NCBI GenBank assembly: GCA_947258465.1
Contig: CAMYIQ010000083.1
Coordinates: 1 to 15,801, forward strand
Direction: 5' to 3'
DNA length: 15,801 bases
From: an uncultured Erythrobacter sp.
GTDB lineage: Bacteria > Pseudomonadota > Alphaproteobacteria > Sphingomonadales > Sphingomonadaceae
Every line of letters begins with the position of its first letter. Positions within the stretch are counted from its first letter, which is position 1. The notes below the pieces were generated by a model. That model was given only the letters and a program-made list of their open reading frames with translations, was not told the DNA's origin and searched no databases. Shown piece after piece: positions 13,072-15,801 of this stretch. The translations under genes were made by a program, and so were the position numbers.

Positions 13072-14091
13072 TCACGACACGGCCAGCCGGGCGGCCTTGG
13101 CGAAGAGAGTCGGCAGGCCCGCTTCGTCGAGCATGTCGAGTGACCACCATTCACCTTCGCCGTTAGGCTGCGCTGCATCACGCTGCACCTGCACCGACAG
13201 TTCGAGCGCGAAATGGGTGAAGGTGTGTCGGACCATTCCCGCGCTCTCCCAGTCCCCGGCCAACGGCGGCTCTCCCAAGCCATCGCCGCGCGCACTCCAG
13301 CCATCGTCGGGCAGCGCGCGCATCCCGCCGAGCATCCCCTTGCCTTCGCGCCGGATCAGCCACACGGCGTTCTCCCGCTCGATCCAATAGGCACGCCCCT
13401 GACGCACGGGCTTGGCCTTTTTCGGGGCCTTGACCGGGAACCGCGCCGGATCGCCCGTCGCACGAGCCCGACAATCTGCGCTCAGCGGGCAAAGCAGGCA
13501 TTTGGGATCGCGTGTGATGCAGATTCCGGAACCCAAATCCATCATCGCCTGCGCGAAATCGCCAGCGCGCTTCTCCGGCGTAATCTCACCGGCTGCCGCG
13601 CGGATCGCCTTGCGCGCAGCCGGTAGCGGGTCTTCGATGGCAAAGAGCCGGGCGACTACCCGCTCGACATTGGCATCGACCACCACCGCGCGCCTATCGA
13701 AGGCGATCGCGGCCACGGCTGCAGCGGTATAGGCTCCCAGTCCCGGCAGTTCGCGCAGCTCCCCTTCCGTCGTCGGAAATCCGCCACGCTGCGCCACCTC
13801 TCCCGCACATTTCACCAGATTGCGCGCGCGCGAATAATATCCCAGCCCCGCCCATGCCGCCATGACGTCCTCCTGCGGAGCCGCGGCAAGCGCCTCGATC
13901 GTGGGCCAGCGCGAGATGAAGGCTTCGAAATAGGGCTTTACCGCCGCCACGGTGGTTTGCTGGAGCATTATTTCCGACAACCATACGCGATACGGATCGG
14001 GTGGCGGCGCTCCGGGCCGCGCGCGCCACGGCAAATCGCGTGCATGCGCATCGTACCAGTCGAGCAGTCTATAGGAGACGGTGGCGGTCAC
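13072..14091 (-). CDS. mutY: A/G-specific adenine DNA glycosylase MutY
   Basis: A 339-residue base-excision repair enzyme that removes adenine mispaired with 8-oxoguanine. The catalytic glutamate is E40 in LSEIMLQQT, the helix-hairpin-helix is LPGLGAYTAAAV (115-126), and the catalytic aspartate is D139 in VVDANVERV. The [4Fe-4S] cluster loop is C191-x6-C198-x2-C201-x5-C207. The C-terminal NUDIX-like 8-oxoG recognition domain covers about 230-335, including HTFTHFALEL. The start is GTG at 14091, because no ATG lies in frame nearby and MTATVSYRLLDWYDAHARDLPWR is the normal MutY beginning. It diverges from dciA with almost no space between the starts. Confidence 0.95.
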   Translation of the reverse strand: MTATVSYRLLDWYDAHARDLPWRARPGAPPPDPYRVWLSEIMLQQTTVAAVKPYFEAFISRWPTIEALAAAPQEDVMAAWAGLGYYSRARNLVKCAGEVAQRGGFPTTEGELRELPGLGAYTAAAVAAIAFDRRAVVVDANVERVVARLFAIEDPLPAARKAIRAAAGEITPEKRAGDFAQAMMDLGSGICITRDPKCLLCPLSADCRARATGDPARFPVKAPKKAKPVRQGRAYWIERENAVWLIRREGKGMLGGMRALPDDGWSARGDGLGEPPLAGDWESAGMVRHTFTHFALELSVQVQRDAAQPNGEGEWWSLDMLDEAGLPTLFAKAARLAVS

Positions 14092-14120
14092 GGCCCGCCT
14101 ATGGCATGACGGTTCGTGTA

Positions 14121-14726
14121 ATGGAAAGCGACAAGCCGAAATCGGGCCGTGGGGCCTCGGGAAAACGGACGACAGGCCCTGCGTCGGCTTCGGGTGGCGA
14201 ACCGGCAGACCGCAAGAAAACCACCCGCAAATACCAGCGCCCGCGCGGGGGCGGGGCCAAACCGATCAGCGATCTGATGCCGCAAATCGGGCGCAGCGCG
14301 TTCCGCCGCTTCGGCTTCGTCCAGAGCTCGGTGGTGAGCCGCTGGCCGGAAATCGTCGGCGAGACCCATGCGAGGGTGTGCACTCCCGAAATGATTCGCT
14401 TCCCCCCGGGGGAGAAATCCGAAGGCATCATGCATCTGGTGGTCAAGCCTGCGCATGCGCCTTTGGTGCAGCAGGTGATCCCCGAAATCGTCGACCGGGT
14501 GAACCGGTTTTTCGGCTACCGCGCCATTGCCCGCATCAAGCTGCGGCAAGGCCAGGTTAAGCCACCGCCTGACAGGAACAGGCCGAAGGCGCCGCCATCG
14601 CTCAAACCGATTCCGATGGAATTGGGCGACAGCCTGCGCGATATTGGGGATCCCGAATTGAGGACAGTGCTGGAATCGCTGGCCCGCAGTCTCGGATCGC
14701 AAGAAGACGGGAACGAGAACACGTGA
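14121..14726 (+). CDS. dciA: DciA-like replicative helicase loader (DUF721)
   Basis: A 201-residue protein with a DUF721 domain at about residues 48-145 (ISDLMPQIGRSAFRRFGFVQ, SRWPEIVGETHARVCTPE, VKPAHAPLVQQVIPEIVDRV). DciA proteins load the replicative helicase DnaB in bacteria lacking DnaC/DnaI. The N-terminus (1-45) is basic and low in complexity; the C-terminal tail is unlike other DciA tails and may be disordered. ATG 14121 was chosen, but ATG 14106 (five residues longer) is equally open and neither has a clear Shine-Dalgarno sequence. It diverges from mutY, and its TGA overlaps the GTG start of the next gene, so the two are co-translated. DUF721 next to mutY is a common alphaproteobacterial arrangement. 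Confidence 0.85.
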   Translation: MESDKPKSGRGASGKRTTGPASASGGEPADRKKTTRKYQRPRGGGAKPISDLMPQIGRSAFRRFGFVQSSVVSRWPEIVGETHARVCTPEMIRFPPGEKSEGIMHLVVKPAHAPLVQQVIPEIVDRVNRFFGYRAIARIKLRQGQVKPPPDRNRPKAPPSLKPIPMELGDSLRDIGDPELRTVLESLARSLGSQEDGNENT

Positions 14727-15430
14727 AAATCAAAAGCATGGTGCTGAAGGGCCTTGCCCTGCTGGGCGTTGGAACGCTCGCTCTGAGTGCGAGCGCGCAG
14801 GAACGGCTGATCCTTCCCGGCGGAAATTGGGGCAGCATGCTGGCCGAAACCGATGGCGGGCACTTGTTCGGCAATCCGGATGCGGACAGTAAGCTGATCG
14901 AATTCATGAGCTATACCTGCTCGCACTGCGCCACCTTCGCGCGCAATGGCGAAGGCGCGATCAAAGTGGCCTATGTCCCGAGCGGTCGCATCAGCTACGA
15001 AATCCGCCACCTGATCCGTGATCCGGTGGATCTGTCAGCGGCCCTGCTGACCCATTGCGGCGATGCCAGCAAGTTCGGCGGCAATCACGAAGCGATCATG
15101 TATCGTTTCGACGAATGGATGGGGAAAGCCGCCAAGGCCACGCAGGCGCAGCGCTCGCGCTGGCAATTCGGCTCGCTCCCCGCGCGGCTACAGGCGATCG
15201 CCAGCGATCTCGATTTCTACGATATCATGGAAACGCGCGGCTATGGCCGCGCCGAGCTCGACCGTTGCCTTTCGGACGAAGCGAAAGCCCATGCGATGGC
15301 CGATACGTCCGCCGCCGATGTCGAGAAATACGGCCTCACCGGCACTCCCAGCTTCGTCCTCGATGGCGAACTGCTCGAAGGCACGCATGACTGGCTCAGC
15401 CTCGAAAAGCATCTCGCAGACGTGTTCTGA
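14723..15430 (+). CDS. Secreted DsbA-like thiol-disulfide oxidoreductase
   Basis: A 235-residue periplasmic thioredoxin-fold protein. A Sec signal peptide covers 1-25 (LALLGVGTLALSASA, cleavage after ASA). The redox motif is CSHC (C66-C69) in FMSYTCSHCATF, and the cis-proline P209 is in LTGTPSFVL. Two more cysteines, C112 (LLTHCGD) and C182 (LDRCLSD), lie in the helical insertion and may form a second disulfide. Such proteins oxidise or isomerise disulfides in exported proteins. The start is GTG 14723, overlapping the dciA stop as GTGA; an ATG at 14738 would shorten the signal by five residues. A second DsbA-like gene follows 109 bp later. Confidence 0.9.
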   Translation: MKIKSMVLKGLALLGVGTLALSASAQERLILPGGNWGSMLAETDGGHLFGNPDADSKLIEFMSYTCSHCATFARNGEGAIKVAYVPSGRISYEIRHLIRDPVDLSAALLTHCGDASKFGGNHEAIMYRFDEWMGKAAKATQAQRSRWQFGSLPARLQAIASDLDFYDIMETRGYGRAELDRCLSDEAKAHAMADTSAADVEKYGLTGTPSFVLDGELLEGTHDWLSLEKHLADVF

Positions 15431-15539
15431 AGCCGGGCGGACCGGTTTTTCGGGGGAAAGGCCTGTGGATAGGCACTGGCGCGCCTTCCCTTCGTCGTCC
15501 CCCCTGACCTAGCCTCCCAGTCCAAACAAGAGGATTCCG

Positions 15540-15801
15540 ATGACCAAAACCCTGCGTTTCGCTCTAGCCGCACCGATCGCCCTCGCGCTTGCCGCCTGCG
15601 GTTCGGGTGCCGAGGAAACAGGCGAAATCGCCGGCGAAGCGATCGCCGCCATTCCCGCACCCGAAGGGACCGAATGGCGCGACACGGTGACCGTTACCGA
15701 TATGGACGGTTACATGATCGGCAATCCCGACGCGCCGATCAAGGTGGTGGAATATGCTTCGCTGACCTGCCCGACCTGCGCGCGCTTCGCGGAAGAAGGG
15801 A
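15540..15801 (+). CDS. DsbA-like lipoprotein, N-terminal part
   Basis: The first 87 codons are present; the gene runs off the window. A lipoprotein signal ends in LALAAC, so C20 would be lipidated and the protein anchored to a membrane. After an acidic linker (21-45) comes the thioredoxin-like start GNPDAPIKVVEYASLTCPTC, with redox motif CPTC (C77-C80). AGAGG lies six bases before the ATG at 15540. It is a paralogue of the preceding gene, sharing the layout GNPDA...(F/Y)xS-x-TCxxC, but is membrane-anchored and has a different dipeptide between the cysteines. The length, cis-proline and any additional cysteines are outside the window. Confidence 0.88.
   Translation, partial: MTKTLRFALAAPIALALAACGSGAEETGEIAGEAIAAIPAPEGTEWRDTVTVTDMDGYMIGNPDAPIKVVEYASLTCPTCARFAEEG

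Noticed and set aside
15454..15490. Possible terminator after the first DsbA-like gene
   Set aside because: GGGAAAGGC can pair with GCCTTCCC with one bulge, but the loop is about 20 nt and no T-run follows, so it is too weak to list.
1..15801. CRISPR arrays, tRNA or rRNA genes, insertion sequences, phage or defence genes
   Set aside because: No regularly spaced direct repeats, no tRNA-like cloverleaf noticed by eye, and no transposase, integrase or known defence domain in any supported gene; the repeats found are inverted intergenic elements.

Overview
The window is chromosomal DNA of a high-GC alphaproteobacterium. The best fit is Sphingomonadales, probably the Erythrobacteraceae (Erythrobacter/Qipengyuania group). 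The placement rests on a MucR/Ros-type regulator next to fur, the plsC and miaB-phoH-ybeY-corC genes, a DUF1489 gene, the mutY-dciA(DUF721)-DsbA order, and inverted repeats of a kind common between genes in this order. This is inferred from protein character and gene order; no database search was possible.

Left part (1-4050). The C-terminal end of a MucR regulator is followed by a hairpin and T-run, then fur and plsC overlapping on the + strand. They run convergently into a LysR-family regulator. Next, all on the - strand, come corC, ybeY, phoH and miaB (2537-6594). Related genomes usually have fur, plsC, miaB, phoH, ybeY and corC in a single direction, so this block looks inverted, with lysR at the junction. 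It joins RNA maturation (YbeY, MiaB), an RNA-linked ATPase (PhoH), a CBS-domain transport accessory protein (CorC) and phospholipid synthesis (PlsC).

Middle part (6590-9830). A cytoplasmic cyclophilin (-) and an MgtE magnesium transporter (+) diverge from a shared 101-bp region. A DUF1489 gene follows, then a convergent gene of clearly lower GC for a four-helix membrane protein of unknown function. That gene's 3' end is either antisense to the DUF1489 gene or frameshifted.

Right part (9811-15801). A tight - strand operon runs from a Tat-exported serine hydrolase to the NAD(H) pyrophosphatase NudC, a FrnE/DsbA-like oxidoreductase and the unknown membrane protein, joined by a 3-bp gap, an ATGA overlap and a TTGA overlap. 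Divergent from it is a 73-residue membrane protein whose promoter-like hexamers are placed for a leaderless mRNA. Then come mutY (-) and, diverging from only 14-29 bp away, dciA (replicative helicase loader) overlapped by a secreted DsbA-like protein. A second DsbA-like protein, a lipoprotein, is cut by the window end.

No CRISPR array, tRNA, rRNA, transposase, phage gene or obvious new defence system was seen. The most unusual material lies between the genes: four long inverted repeats (one family present twice), one of them directly against the ybeY start, and a fifth dyad between two convergent genes. Other points are the hairpin against the fur start, the leaderless small gene and the low-GC membrane protein gene.
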